From: Gammaproteobacteria bacterium
GTDB lineage: Bacteria; Pseudomonadota; Gammaproteobacteria; Pseudomonadales; Pseudohongiellaceae
Length of the DNA stretch: 46,171 bases
Direction: 5' to 3'
NCBI GenBank assembly: GCA_017853205.1
Contig: JAFMKB010000013.1
Coordinates: 1 to 46,171 of the forward strand
A model generated the notes under the pieces. The model worked only from the letters and a program-made list of their open reading frames with translations. It was not told the DNA's origin and made no database searches. Below are positions 16,210 through 26,800 of the stretch, in pieces (the stretch's first letter is position 1; each line of letters opens with the position of its first letter). The translations under genes were made by a program, and so were the position numbers.

Positions 16210-17844
16210 TCAAGGGATCTGAAACCCCGGTCCATGCAGCACTCTTCCGGGGCGTGCGCCGGTGTGCTGACCATTCGAGACAACGACTTCTCCATTGACC
16301 AGCACAGTATCCACGCCTAGTGCATACTGATGAGGCTGCTCGAATGTCGCTTTGTCGGTTATGGTGTCCGGATCAAAAATCGCAATGTCTGCGAAATAGC
16401 CTTCGACCAATAGGCCTCGGTCGCGAATGCTTAGGCGCTGAGCCGTAAGGCTAGTCATTTTGCGTACGGCGTTTTCGAGGCTTATAACACCGCGTTCGCG
16501 AACGTAGTACCCGAGCACTCGCGCGAAGGTGCCATACTGACGCGGATGCGGTGCGCCCTCGCCGAATACGCCAACCGGACCGTCTGAGCCGATGGCAACT
16601 GCAGGATGCTGCATGATGCGATCGACATCCTGTGGACCTATAGCATGATACACCGCGCTAACGTTGCCGATCTCGACGATTTCCATCGTTACTTCGGCAG
16701 CGTTTGCGACGCTGAGCTCGAAACCGCGTTCGAGCGTGATTTGGGCAAGATTTTTGCCTTCAATTGAGCGATCGTTTGGGCTCCGTGAAATAGAGACATT
16801 CTTCGGATCGCCACCGCCGCGATCAAATAGAATCTTATCGATAATCGCGGCTTTGACCGCCCCCCGAGTTTCGGGGCTCTCGAGACGCTCAAGCATTTTT
16901 CTGCGGCCGCCTTCCTGTGCCCACTGCGGGATAAGCGCGTTGATGCTCGTTTGCGACGCGGTGTAGGGGTATTGATCGAGCGTGACATCGACACCGCGCC
17001 CGCGAGCCTCATCGACAAGTCTCAGGCTGTCCACTGACGCGCCCCAGTTTTGCACGCCGATTACCTTGTGGTGGGTTATCTGAACGGGGATACCGGCTTG
17101 CTCTCCGATAGCGATCGTTTCGCCTACCGAGTCGAGCAGCTGATTGGCTTCTTCGCGCATATGCGAAATATAAATACCGCCGTATTGGGCGGCAACTTTA
17201 GAGAGTTCGACGACTTCATACGTCGGCGTGAAACTGCCGGGAACATAAAACAGACCGGTCGAGATTCCCAGCGCACCATCGCGCATTGCTTCGGCAACCA
17301 TAGCCTTCATGCGCGCCAGCTCGAGAGGTGTCGCTTCTCTATCTTCGCGCCCGACAACCGCCTCGCGAATCGTGCCTTGCCCAACAAAGACAGCCCAGTT
17401 TGGGCTAATGCGTTTGGCTTCGATTTCAGCGTAGTGGGCTGCGATAGGAAAAGGAGAGCTGCCGTCGTTGCCCTCGGTGAGCGTAGTCACGCCTTGCAAA
17501 AGGGAACTCTCTGCCGTGGGCACGTCGAAAATCCCGCGCAGAGCGTGCGTGTGCGGGTCAATAAAACCCGGTGCCACAACCAGTCCGGTGGCATCGATAA
17601 TCTGCGTAGCCTGTCGGCCGGCGAGATCGCCAATGGAGACAATTTTATCTCCTCGAATGCCGACATCCGCTTCGTACCAAGGGTTACCCGAGCCATCGAC
17701 AATGCGGCCGTTGGCAATAATGGTATCAAAGTCCTGCGCGAACGACGCCGACGGAAAAAGCAGGAGCAATGAACTGAGGGTAGAGAGAGCTATGAGGGTG
17801 ACTGAGAAGGAATTCATTGCTGCTCGCGAGCGTTGCCTATTCAT
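16210..17844 (-). CDS. exported N-acyl-D-amino-acid deacylase-type amidohydrolase
   Basis: This is a 544-residue amidohydrolase. I chose the ATG at 17844 because AGAGGAGA (17851-17858) sits six bases upstream; other ATGs lie at 17874 and 17817. A signal peptide ends SFA-QD near residue 37. The metal site FIDPHTH is at 94-100, later HMREE and THHKVIG supply ligands, and AIGSDGPVG is the catalytic Asp region. The C-terminal SLENAVRKMTSLTAQRLSIRDRG is standard for D-aminoacylases and dihydroorotase-like enzymes. Known relatives release D-amino acids from N-acyl or N-terminal D-residue peptides. Export is uncommon for classical cytoplasmic D-aminoacylase. It starts 23 bases after the M13 peptidase stop, so it is probably the second gene of a peptide-degradation operon. 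Confidence 0.92.
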   Translation of the reverse strand: MNRQRSRAAMNSFSVTLIALSTLSSLLLLFPSASFAQDFDTIIANGRIVDGSGNPWYEADVGIRGDKIVSIGDLAGRQATQIIDATGLVVAPGFIDPHTHALRGIFDVPTAESSLLQGVTTLTEGNDGSSPFPIAAHYAEIEAKRISPNWAVFVGQGTIREAVVGREDREATPLELARMKAMVAEAMRDGALGISTGLFYVPGSFTPTYEVVELSKVAAQYGGIYISHMREEANQLLDSVGETIAIGEQAGIPVQITHHKVIGVQNWGASVDSLRLVDEARGRGVDVTLDQYPYTASQTSINALIPQWAQEGGRRKMLERLESPETRGAVKAAIIDKILFDRGGGDPKNVSISRSPNDRSIEGKNLAQITLERGFELSVANAAEVTMEIVEIGNVSAVYHAIGPQDVDRIMQHPAVAIGSDGPVGVFGEGAPHPRQYGTFARVLGYYVRERGVISLENAVRKMTSLTAQRLSIRDRGLLVEGYFADIAIFDPDTITDKATFEQPHQYALGVDTVLVNGEVVVSNGQHTGARPGRVLHGPGFQIP

Positions 17845-17867
17845 TCTCAATCTCCTCTCTTTTTTCA

Positions 17868-19958
17868 TTACCAAATACGCACGCGGTCTTCCGGCGCGAG
17901 ATAGAGCGCATCTTCGGGTTGCACATCGAACGCCTCATACCATTCGTCGAAGTTGCGAACCACGCCGTTCACCCGGAACTCGGAGGGGGAATGCGGGTCG
18001 GAGGTGAGGCGCTGGATTAGTGCGTCTTCACGGTATTTTCGTTGCCACACCTGCGCCCAACTTAGGAAGAAGCGTTGATCGCCAGTGAGTCCGTCGATGA
18101 CCGGAGCCTCTTCGCCGCCGAGTGTTAATTTGTAGGCGCGGTAGGCAAGTGAGAGACCGCCGACGTCACCGATGTTTTCACCGAGGGTGAAATTGCCATC
18201 AACAAAATAGCCAGGCACCGGCTCGAACTGGTCATACTGCGCGGCGAGCGCGGTAGTCAATTTCTCGAAGTTGGCGCGGTCGTCATCGGTCCACCAATTA
18301 CGCTGCACGCCGAGCGAATCTGATTTAGAGCCCTGGTCGTCGAAGCCGTGGCCCATCTCGTGGCCGATTACTGCGCCGATGCCGCCATAGTTCACTGCCA
18401 TGTCGGCAGCGGGGTCAAAGAAAGGGGGCTGCAGGATCCCTGCAGGGAAGACGATCTCGTTAAAAGACGAGTTGTAATAGGCGTTAACTGTTTGTGGCGT
18501 CATGCCCCATTCTTCGCGGTTCGTGGGCTTGCCTAAGCGGCTGATCTCATCGGCATAGTTGAACTCACGCACGTTGCGCGCATTCGTGAATAGGTCGTCG
18601 CGGCTGATCTCGATAGACGACAGGTCACGCCACTCGTCGGGGTAGGCGATTTTCGGGCGAAACGATTCGAGCTTGAGTCTGGCTTCGTTTTTAGTTTCCT
18701 CACCCATCCAGTCGAGGCTTGCAATGCTATTAGCGAGAGCCGCGCGCAGATTTTCGACTAACCCCTGCATCTGCTGCTTTGCAGCTTCGGGGAAATGCTT
18801 CTGTACATAGATCTGACCGACCGCTTCGCCTAAGCTGTTAAGTGACCCGACGCGCTCGACTCCACGCTCCCAGCGCTGACGCTGTTCGGGGACGCCGCTG
18901 AGAACGGTGGAATAGAAATGAAAATTTTCATCATCTATTTCTTGTGACAACACGCTCGCAAGGTTGGAGATGTGCTGATAGCTCATGTAGCTAACCCAGT
19001 CTTCGACCGCTACGCTGTCGAGTAATGCAATGATTGGCGCCATTGCACTCGGGAAAGAAACGTTGAGGTCTTCGATCTCGCCTATGCCTGCCGCAGCCCA
19101 ATATGCGTCCCAATCCATATTTGGGTAGACTGCTTTAAATTCTGCATAGCTCATTGGGTTAAAGGTGAGGTCGCGGTTACGGCGATCGGCGCGTGGCCAA
19201 AGATTCTCAGCAAACGCTGTCTCAAGAGCTAACACCGCCTGTGCTTTTTCGGCGGCGTTATCAATACCGGCGAAGCCCAGCATGCGTTCGATATGCGCGA
19301 CGTATTCGCTACGTACGTTAACATACTGCTCGGTGTCGAGAAGATAGTAGTCGCGGTCAGGCAGCCCGATGCCGCCGAGGCTAAGCACGAGCTGATGACG
19401 GTCTGGATCGCGGCGGTCGGCGCCGATGTACCAGCCGAAAGGGCTCGCCGTGGCGTCAAGCTGCGCGCGCCCAAGCGCTTCTGTGAGCGCTTCCTTTGAG
19501 TCGATTTGCGCGAGCTGTGCGAGGCTTTCTCGCAGTGGCGCGATACCCCGCGCATCTAGTGTTGCGGTATCCATGTAGCTTAAATAGTAGTCGCTGATCT
19601 TTTGCTCTATCGAGCCGGCAGGCGGTTCGGCGCTGGCAAGCTCGTCGATGATCTCGTTCACTCGCTGATCTGAACGATCGCCCAAGACTGAAAAAGAGCC
19701 ATAGTTACTGCGGTCAGCTGGTAGCTCGAACTCGTCGAGCCACTTGCCGTTGGCGAAGCGGAAGAAATCGTCGCCGGGTTTAGTCGTGGGGTCTTGTTGG
19801 CTGAGATCAATGCCGAAGCTGCCAAGTTCAGGCCTAGCGGCCGAGACAGTCGTTTGCAGTGAGTCTGTTTCCACTTGGTCGGAAGGTGTTTCGCTGCACG
19901 CAGCGAGGCCTAGGCCAAGTAATAACGAGTAAACAGGGAGTCTTATAAGGGGATTCAT
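17868..19958 (-). CDS. M13 family (neprilysin/PepO-like) zinc metallopeptidase, lipoprotein
   Basis: A 696-residue peptidase, full length for M13. The start at 19958 is preceded by TTGGAG and gives a lipoprotein signal with lipobox LAAC at 18-21; an upstream in-frame extension to 20009 is unlikely. The zinc motif is HEMGH at 533-537, the third ligand and partner are in ENIGD (Glu594, Asp598), the substrate-binding NAYYNSSFNEIVFPAG precedes it, and the protein ends in W as the family does. It should cleave oligopeptides on the periplasmic side of a membrane. The downstream D-aminoacylase-type gene is 23 bases away, so the pair may process unusual peptides such as cell wall fragments or lipopeptides. 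Confidence 0.95.
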   Translation of the reverse strand: MNPLIRLPVYSLLLGLGLAACSETPSDQVETDSLQTTVSAARPELGSFGIDLSQQDPTTKPGDDFFRFANGKWLDEFELPADRSNYGSFSVLGDRSDQRVNEIIDELASAEPPAGSIEQKISDYYLSYMDTATLDARGIAPLRESLAQLAQIDSKEALTEALGRAQLDATASPFGWYIGADRRDPDRHQLVLSLGGIGLPDRDYYLLDTEQYVNVRSEYVAHIERMLGFAGIDNAAEKAQAVLALETAFAENLWPRADRRNRDLTFNPMSYAEFKAVYPNMDWDAYWAAAGIGEIEDLNVSFPSAMAPIIALLDSVAVEDWVSYMSYQHISNLASVLSQEIDDENFHFYSTVLSGVPEQRQRWERGVERVGSLNSLGEAVGQIYVQKHFPEAAKQQMQGLVENLRAALANSIASLDWMGEETKNEARLKLESFRPKIAYPDEWRDLSSIEISRDDLFTNARNVREFNYADEISRLGKPTNREEWGMTPQTVNAYYNSSFNEIVFPAGILQPPFFDPAADMAVNYGGIGAVIGHEMGHGFDDQGSKSDSLGVQRNWWTDDDRANFEKLTTALAAQYDQFEPVPGYFVDGNFTLGENIGDVGGLSLAYRAYKLTLGGEEAPVIDGLTGDQRFFLSWAQVWQRKYREDALIQRLTSDPHSPSEFRVNGVVRNFDEWYEAFDVQPEDALYLAPEDRVRIW

Positions 19959-20051
19959 GATCGCTCCAACAGGGTGGGAATAGTGTTGGAACGAGTATAG
20001 CGAAAACACAGAGGGAGAGTTAAGTCTAATGAAATGCTAGGCGATTAAAAC

Positions 20052-20085
20052 AAAAAACCCTCGAGTCGGGATCCCAACTCGAGGG
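20052..20085 (-). terminator. intrinsic terminator of the downstream TonB receptor gene
   Basis: The 9-bp inverted repeat CCCTCGAGT (20058-20066) and ACTCGAGGG (20077-20085) is followed, in leftward reading, by a run of six Ts (20057-20052). It lies 24 bases after the stop of the receptor gene at 20110. Confidence 0.85.
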
Positions 20086-20109
20086 TTTTCAGTGCACTAG
20101 ACAGCTAGG

Positions 20110-23100
20110 CTACTGGATCTGCCATAAGACTCGAGCGTAGAGTCGACGACCTCGGCCATCAAATACAATCGTGTCGTAGTTGAGCGATCCGACTTCTCGG
20201 TAGGGGATGTCCTCATTAAACATGTCTAGAACCCCTAGTGTGAAGTTTGTTGTGCCTACCCGGCCTCCCCAGTCCTTCGAATAACGGTATTGGAAATCCC
20301 ACGTGTTGTAGCTGTCGATCTTCTCGTCGAGCATGCTGCGCGTGAAATCAGAGCCGCTTTCAAATGCTGTTTGGTAGGCTAAGTCCCGGTAGGAACCGAT
20401 ATGCCTATTGATGAGGCTAACCCCGTGCGCATCTCGTTGCCATGCTAACGTCAAGGTACCCTTGTTATCAGGCAAGGAGCGAACGATATTACCGTCACCC
20501 GTGGTACCTGCCGCATCAAACACGTAAGTATCCAGCAGACCTCTTTCTAGCCCAGGTACGTTGTCGAGACGGTACTGACGCACGTGGGTGTAGTTGAGAC
20601 GAGCACTAAAGAGGCCCCAATCGTTTGACCAGCTGTAGCCGCCTGAGAGGTCAACCCCGTCTGCCGTGATGTCGCCGGCATTAATGGCACGCAACGTTGT
20701 GGTAATCAGATTGGCGGTTGTTGTACCGAATGCTCTCTGGATTCCGTTGACGTAGTAGGCACGGGGGTCGACTACGCAGTTGAGACGCTCCTCAGAGTCA
20801 CGCCCAAATTCTGCCTCAATGGCCGAGGGACTACACGCCTGATAAGGGGTGGGATAGGGTGAATCCGCAGGAATCGAGTCATTTAAAATGTAGTTCGACT
20901 CATCTTTCGAGGCGGCAATGAAGGCATCAATTTCGGGCTGAATTGCGCGAATTGGAGGCTCAGGCAGGACGCGATCGCTCACCTCGAATCGCCAGAAATC
21001 GGCGCCTACAGTCAGGCCTTCCAGCGCACCAGAGGGAGTCCATTGAAATCCAATACTGTAGGTGTCGGCATACTCATTGCCGACATAAGGCGCTGGTCCA
21101 CCCAACGTAAAGGTTTGTTCGGACTCCGCATGTTCGTCGATCGGCGGGAGCAGTCCTGCACGCACCGCCTGATTAGAGATCGGGTCTCGGAACGTGTAGG
21201 AAGAAGACTGTAGACCTGTCTCCACAATCGCGATGTTTGGTGCTCTGAACGATTGAGAGAATGAACCACGGACTAAAATGTCTTCAGTTGGACGCCAGCT
21301 CATCGCTATCTTTGGCGAAAGCTCGCTACCGATTTGTCCGCCGTAGTCTTCAAAACGCAGTGCGACTTGTGTTTCCACGTTTTCAATAAATGGCAGCGAT
21401 AGCTCCATAAAGACCGCTTTCGTTGTGCGAGTATTATTGTAGTTAAACGCGCACATCGCACACTCGAAGTTGTTGCTCACGCGGTGGAACTCGTTTGGCA
21501 CGCCGTTCTCGTCGTAACCCAATATACGATTCTGGAGACCTGGATAGTGGAGTTCCGACGCCTCTTCTTTCGTATTTCGCTCACGGTACTGGCCGCCCAC
21601 AGCAAACTGTGCGGTGCCGCCTTTCATCTCGAACAGCTCGCCCGAGACCACTGCATCAAAGACTGCGAGTTTGTTGCGCTTATCTACACGATCAACTGTC
21701 ACGTTCATCCAATCCATGAGCTCCCGGCTGTTCGCGAGATTAGGATCAGACAGCTGGCTCAAGTAAGGATTGTAGAACATACAACCGCCCTGGCCTTGGT
21801 TGTTACTGGTCAGCGCGTAGGACAGATTTTCGCGTGTGGTAAACACGAAACCAGGGAAGAACGTCTGGACGAGACCAGGGGCGTAGAAGTCCCATGCTTG
21901 GGGAACAGCGCCGCCGAAGGGCCCTGGCTGGCCGGCAAAGTCAAAGTCTGGGATGCCGTTTGGTGTGCAGTTTGGGCCACCCAATCCATTGGCTGCAAGC
22001 TCCGCGCGGTCGCGGTTGAAGGTTTTATACTGCTGCTCTAGCGAAGAGCCACCCCACGAGTAGCTAACATCGAAGGTCATCGCGCGGTTGAAGGCTTCAA
22101 ATTCTCCCTTCAATCCGGCCTGTACACTGACCGTGCTTGTTTCGGTGATGTTGTTTGCAGCGCCAGTTCGGTCGATACCATCACGTACCCCCTGATACAT
22201 GGCTACGTTGGGGCCTCCGTTACTTGCAGCTAGAGGCATATTGGGCATATCAGCCAGCGTAGGACGCGTGAGTCCCGCGGCCGGCGCAAAAAATCCGAGC
22301 TCCATTGTCTGACCGATCGCATTGAATCCGTACGCCGGATTTCGGGTGTAAGCGTTGGGGGGCGCTAAAAAGACGGTTGGCCCTCGAGACTGATTGTAAC
22401 CGTCATCTGCTCGAGTCGTTTTAGAATCGGAGTGACTGAAGAACGAGTAAAACTCAGTGGTGTCATTGAACTGATGATTGAAGGAGCCAGCGAAGGCGTT
22501 TCGTTCAGTGGCGTTTGACACGTAATTCCACTCTGACGTGTCTGCGCGGCAAGTGCCAGCCTTTTCGCCTCGATCCTCTCGAAGTCTGCCAATCTGCGGA
22601 GTGCTGCCGTTTGAAAGCGTGGTCGTGTAGCAGCCGGGATCGGTGTAAATATAGTTAGAAGGGAGGCCGCCCTCTGCGAGATTTTGCGTGTAGATCTCGG
22701 TGTTGAGCCACTGGGCCGCATTGAAATTCGCGCCAAACGCAGGGGAGTTAATAAATACTCCTGCGTCGGAGACCGTGCCAAGAAACTCAGAATACGGCCC
22801 GTAGAAATTGGCGTCCTTCACTGCGACGGGGTCTCTTTCAAAGCGTTCTGCAGAGAGCACTAAGTGAGTCGCACCGTCGTTGAACGACGTGCCCCAAATG
22901 CCGCTAACCGTGGCATCGTACGCGCCGCTCGCCTGCTCGACGCCTTGCAGATCGCCGTAGAGCTCGAGACCTTCGAAATCATTGCGCATGATGATGTTGA
23001 CCACACCCGCAACCGCGTCTGCACCGTAGAGTGCTGAGCCGCCATCGGTTAGCACTTCGACGCGATCAGTCATGACGAGTGGGATAGAATTCAGGTCGAC

Positions 23101-23490
23101 AAATTCACCGCCGCTCTGCGTCGTCGCAGCGGCTGGGACCATTCGCTTACCATTGATCAGCGTGAGTGTGGAGTTCTCGCCGAGGTTACGCAGGTTAACG
23201 TTTGCGGTGCCTTCTACTTGGCCGTTGTCCGAGCCGGGATTGGTTATCGAGCCGGAGTTCACTTCTAAGTTTTTAATGACATCCCAAATCACCGCAGCGC
23301 CCTGCGCTTCGATACTGGAGCGATCAATCACTTGAACCGGCGAAGGCGCGTCGAGGGGAGAGCCGCGAAAATACGAACCTGTGACTACGACTTCTTCTAC
23401 TGGGTTGTCTTGTGCTACGACGGGTAAAGATAATCCTGCCATCACGGCGAGAGTAATCGCCCTGCGTGAGCTGGGGATAAGATTGCGCAT
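20110..23490 (-). CDS. TonB-dependent outer-membrane receptor (copy 1)
   Basis: A 1126-residue receptor, larger than typical siderophore receptors (about 700). Start 23490 has GGGAGAA upstream and a signal peptide ending VVA-QD. Right after it comes VEEVVVTGS, a TonB-box-like segment, then the plug: RSSIEAQGAAVIWDVIKNLE, VNLRNLGENSTLTLINGKRM, DRVEVLTDGGSALYGADAVAGVVNIIMR. The rest is the barrel. Cysteine-containing blocks GGPNCTPNG, QGQGGCMFYNP and ECAMCAFNYN lie in predicted extracellular loops and are shared with copy 2. Long identical blocks show a recent tandem duplication. The protein ends WQIQ rather than in an aromatic residue, unlike copy 2, which is unusual for an outer-membrane barrel. 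The ligand is unknown; size and absence of neighbouring iron genes suggest a larger organic substrate. Confidence 0.95.
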   Translation of the reverse strand: MRNLIPSSRRAITLAVMAGLSLPVVAQDNPVEEVVVTGSYFRGSPLDAPSPVQVIDRSSIEAQGAAVIWDVIKNLEVNSGSITNPGSDNGQVEGTANVNLRNLGENSTLTLINGKRMVPAAATTQSGGEFVDLNSIPLVMTDRVEVLTDGGSALYGADAVAGVVNIIMRNDFEGLELYGDLQGVEQASGAYDATVSGIWGTSFNDGATHLVLSAERFERDPVAVKDANFYGPYSEFLGTVSDAGVFINSPAFGANFNAAQWLNTEIYTQNLAEGGLPSNYIYTDPGCYTTTLSNGSTPQIGRLREDRGEKAGTCRADTSEWNYVSNATERNAFAGSFNHQFNDTTEFYSFFSHSDSKTTRADDGYNQSRGPTVFLAPPNAYTRNPAYGFNAIGQTMELGFFAPAAGLTRPTLADMPNMPLAASNGGPNVAMYQGVRDGIDRTGAANNITETSTVSVQAGLKGEFEAFNRAMTFDVSYSWGGSSLEQQYKTFNRDRAELAANGLGGPNCTPNGIPDFDFAGQPGPFGGAVPQAWDFYAPGLVQTFFPGFVFTTRENLSYALTSNNQGQGGCMFYNPYLSQLSDPNLANSRELMDWMNVTVDRVDKRNKLAVFDAVVSGELFEMKGGTAQFAVGGQYRERNTKEEASELHYPGLQNRILGYDENGVPNEFHRVSNNFECAMCAFNYNNTRTTKAVFMELSLPFIENVETQVALRFEDYGGQIGSELSPKIAMSWRPTEDILVRGSFSQSFRAPNIAIVETGLQSSSYTFRDPISNQAVRAGLLPPIDEHAESEQTFTLGGPAPYVGNEYADTYSIGFQWTPSGALEGLTVGADFWRFEVSDRVLPEPPIRAIQPEIDAFIAASKDESNYILNDSIPADSPYPTPYQACSPSAIEAEFGRDSEERLNCVVDPRAYYVNGIQRAFGTTTANLITTTLRAINAGDITADGVDLSGGYSWSNDWGLFSARLNYTHVRQYRLDNVPGLERGLLDTYVFDAAGTTGDGNIVRSLPDNKGTLTLAWQRDAHGVSLINRHIGSYRDLAYQTAFESGSDFTRSMLDEKIDSYNTWDFQYRYSKDWGGRVGTTNFTLGVLDMFNEDIPYREVGSLNYDTIVFDGRGRRLYARVLWQIQ

Positions 23491-23500
23491 GCTATTCTCC

Positions 23501-23514
23501 CTCATTTAAATGAG
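23501..23514 (-). promoter_or_regulatory. leader hairpin directly before the Shine-Dalgarno of receptor copy 1
   Basis: The leftward transcript reads CUCAU-UUAA-AUGAG and then GGAGAAUAGC before AUG. It is a 5-bp stem with a 4-base loop (the DNA is a perfect 14-base palindrome) abutting the ribosome-binding site. Receptor copy 2 has the same structure with a different sequence at 27177-27190. Confidence 0.55.
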
Positions 23515-23724
23515 TATTGAGTTTTCTTTTTATTGTAAGCATCTGCGTTCTAGCTGACGTTGACTGCATTCACATGGCTAACTGCGACTACATGCCTACG
23601 AGCTAAAGTATAGAGAGTTGCTGATCAGAATTACAACAGTAAAATTGCGATAGCACGTTCGAAATGTTTTGATACACAGCTGGCTGGCTGCCTAGGTTAG
23701 ATGCCCCTGGAAATGCAGTCAATA
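23515..23724 (-). other. intergenic region upstream of receptor copy 1
   Basis: The 312-base gap between the two receptors holds the leader hairpin, a possible -10 element TACAAT in leftward reading (23537-23532, no convincing -35), and the terminator of copy 2. I see no ORF or RNA gene in the remaining sequence. Confidence 0.4.
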
Positions 23725-23757
23725 AAAAAGCGGCGAGGATTTCTCCTCGCCGCTTTT
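23725..23757 (-). terminator. intrinsic terminator of receptor copy 2
   Basis: AGCGGCGAGGA (23729-23739) pairs perfectly with TCCTCGCCGCT (23744-23754) around a 4-base loop. In leftward reading a T-run follows at 23729-23724. The flanking A and T runs mean it could work in both directions. Confidence 0.85.
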
Positions 23758-23802
23758 ATTTTCAGCCCAGTAGCTGGGCTAGGATGGCTCATTGCCTGGC
23801 GC

Positions 23803-26800
23803 TTAGAAAGACCAGAGCGCGCGAGCGTACCAGCGCTGCCCACGACCTTCGAACACGGTCGCATCGTAGTTTAATGCGCTCAGTTCACGGTAAGGCAGAG
23901 TCTTGTTAAGGGCATCTAGCAAGCCCACAGTGAAGGTTGTGCTGCCATAGCGTGAATTATCCCACGCTTTATTATAGGTGTACTGCACATCCCATGTGTT
24001 GTAGCTACCGATCTCACGCGAGAGCAACGGGCGAACGAAGTTGTTTGCCACTGGCAACGCAGCCTCGTAGCCTAGGTCGCGGTACGAACCGATATGACGA
24101 TTAATCAAGGTGATGCCTTGATTGCCGTTGCGCCAGTTGAATGTCAGCGTACCTTTATTGTCCGGCATAGAGCGAACAAGGTTGCCGTCGCCCGTTGTTC
24201 CAGCTGCGTCGTATACGCCGGTATCCAATAGTCCGTTGATCATGCCAGGCACGCCGTCGAAAACATACTGACGGACGTGAGTGTAGGTCATGTTTGCGCT
24301 GAACATGCCTAGATCGTTGCTCCATGAGTAACCCGCCTTCAGGTCGATGCCGTCGGCAGTGATCTCACCGGCGTTAATCGCTCGAAGCGTCGTCGTTACG
24401 AGATCGCCGAACTCACTGCCCACTGGGCGCTGAATATTTGGCACGATATAGGCCGTTGGCGAAACAACGCAGTTTAAACGCTCGGCAGAATCGCGGCCAA
24501 ACTCAGCTTCGATTGCAGACGGTGAACAAGGCACGTTTACCACAGGCGAGTCGAGTGAAATCGAATCGTTCAGTACGTAGTTGCTCTCGTCTTTTGAAGC
24601 CGCGATGAATGCTTCGATTTCTGGCTGAATCGCGTTGATTGGAGGTTCAGGCAATACGCGATCGCTTACTTCGAAGCGCCATGCATCGGCGCCGATGCTC
24701 AAGCCTTCGAGCGCTCCACCCGGTGTCCAGAGGAAACCTAAGCTGTAAGTATCGGCATACTCGTTACCCACGTCAGGAGCAGGGCCACCGAGTGTGTAAG
24801 TTGCCTCACGCTCGCCATTCTCGATCGTTGGCGGTAATAAGCCTGCACGAACCTTTTGGTTCGAAATCGGATCTTGGAACGTAACCGAAGACGACTGCAA
24901 ACCAGTTTGCACGATGGCTATGTTAGGTGCACGGAACGACTGTGAGAACGAACCACGAACGAGGAGTTCTTCAAACGGACGCCAGCTCATCGCGATCTTG
25001 GGTGAAAGCTCGCTGCCGATTTGGCCCCCATAGTCTTCGAAACGAAGCGCGATTTGAGTCTCAACGTTGTTGATGAACGGCAGCGAGAGTTCCATAAATG
25101 CCGCTGAAGTTGTTCGTGAATCGTTGTAGTTGAACGCACACATCGCACACTCGTAGTTGTTACTTACGCGGTGGAATTCGTTCGGCACGCCGTTTTCGTC
25201 GTAACCCAAGATGCGATTTTGCAGTCCTGGGTAGTGCAATTCGTTCGCGATCTCTTTCGTGTTGCGGTCACGATACTGGCCGCCTAACGCGAATTGCGCC
25301 GTGCCGCCTTTCATCTCAAAGAGTTCTCCAGAGACTACCGCGTCGATTACCGAAAGCTTGTTGCGCTTATCAACTCGGCGGACGTCCTCGAGGATGTAGT
25401 CCATCAACGCTGGATCGTTCGCCACGTTTGGATTGCTGAGCGAGCTCAGGAAGGGGTTGTAGAACTGACAACCGCCCTGACCTTGGTTGTTACTGGTTAG
25501 GCCGAGAGAGATGCTTTCACGCGTTGTGAATACGAACGCGGGGAAGAATGTCTGTGAGAATGCAGCGGCATCTGACGCCCAAAGATTCGGCAGGAAGCCA
25601 AAAGCGCCCGGTGCGCCTGCGAAGTCGAAATCAGATCGACCATTAGGCGTACAGTTTTCACCGCCGAGACCCAGAGCAGCGAGCTCGGTGCGCTCGCGGT
25701 TGAACGTACGATAGTTCTCTTCCATTGACGATTCGCTCCACGAATAGCCAATGTCATAGCTAATGGGGCGATCGAATGCGTCAAATTCGCCGCGAAGACC
25801 AACTTGAACCGCCGAGCTAGACGTTTCTGTGATGTTGCCATCGCCACCTTGTCGAATGATGCCGTTACGCACTTGTGACCAAGTTGCGACGTTTGGTCCA
25901 CCGTTAGCTGCTGATAGCGGATGATTCGGCATGTCGGCGGCTGTTGGCGGAGTCAAACCGGCGGCGGCAGCGAACGCGCCCAGTTCAAGGTAGGCACCTA
26001 CAGGATTGCCGCCGTGGGCACCGGGCTGTGGGAGGAAAATAGTCGGCCCGCGCGATTCGTTGTAGCCATCATCACCGCGGTGGATAGTCGACTCTGAGTG
26101 TTGGAAAAATGAGTAGAATTCAGCGTTGTCACTGAAGGTGTGCTCGAAAGTACCAGCATAGCTGTTGCGAACCGTTTCTTGAGCCGCGATTGCCCAGTAG
26201 GACACGTCGTCGGCACAGGAGCCGCCTGCTTGGCCTTTGTCATAACGTCGGGCGCCTGGCTCGACCAGAGGGCCACCGGTCGCGCTAAACGTGCTGTAGC
26301 AGCCGGGGTCTGTCCAGACTGGTGCGGCGGTTCCGCCCTGAGCCACATTTCGCGCCATGATGTCTAAGTTTAGCCATTCCATGGGCGTCGGTGCACCAAT
26401 CGCCGCGCTCGCAAAGAAGCCGCCGACAGCGCTTACGGTGCCGTTAAAATCCTGCAGGTCAGAGAATGCGTTTGTTTCGCGAACCGTGACCGGGTCACGC
26501 TCGAATCGCTCTGCTGACAGAACGAGGTTGGTAGCACCGTCGTCACTTGCCCAGCCCCAAATAGCGCTGACAGTCGCGTCGTATTTCTCATCGGCTTTTT
26601 GTACGCCCTGTATGTCGCCATACAGCTCGAAGCCCTCGAAATCGTTACGCATGATGATGTTTACTACACCCGCTACCGCGTCGGCGCCGTAAAGTGCAGA
26701 ACCACCGTCGGTCAGGATCTCGACGCGGTCAGTCATCACGAGTGGGATGGAGTTGAGGTCGACGAATTCACCACCGCTTCGGGTGGTAACAGCCGCCGGA

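Noticed and set aside
17050..17772. 240-codon plus-strand frame
   Set aside because: Antisense to the amidohydrolase, which has all its catalytic motifs; composition is that of a shadow frame.
23400..23490. Tat-like signal (SSRRAITLAV) in both TonB receptors
   Set aside because: Outer-membrane barrels are exported unfolded by Sec; the motif lacks the F-L-K part and looks like an ordinary basic N-region.
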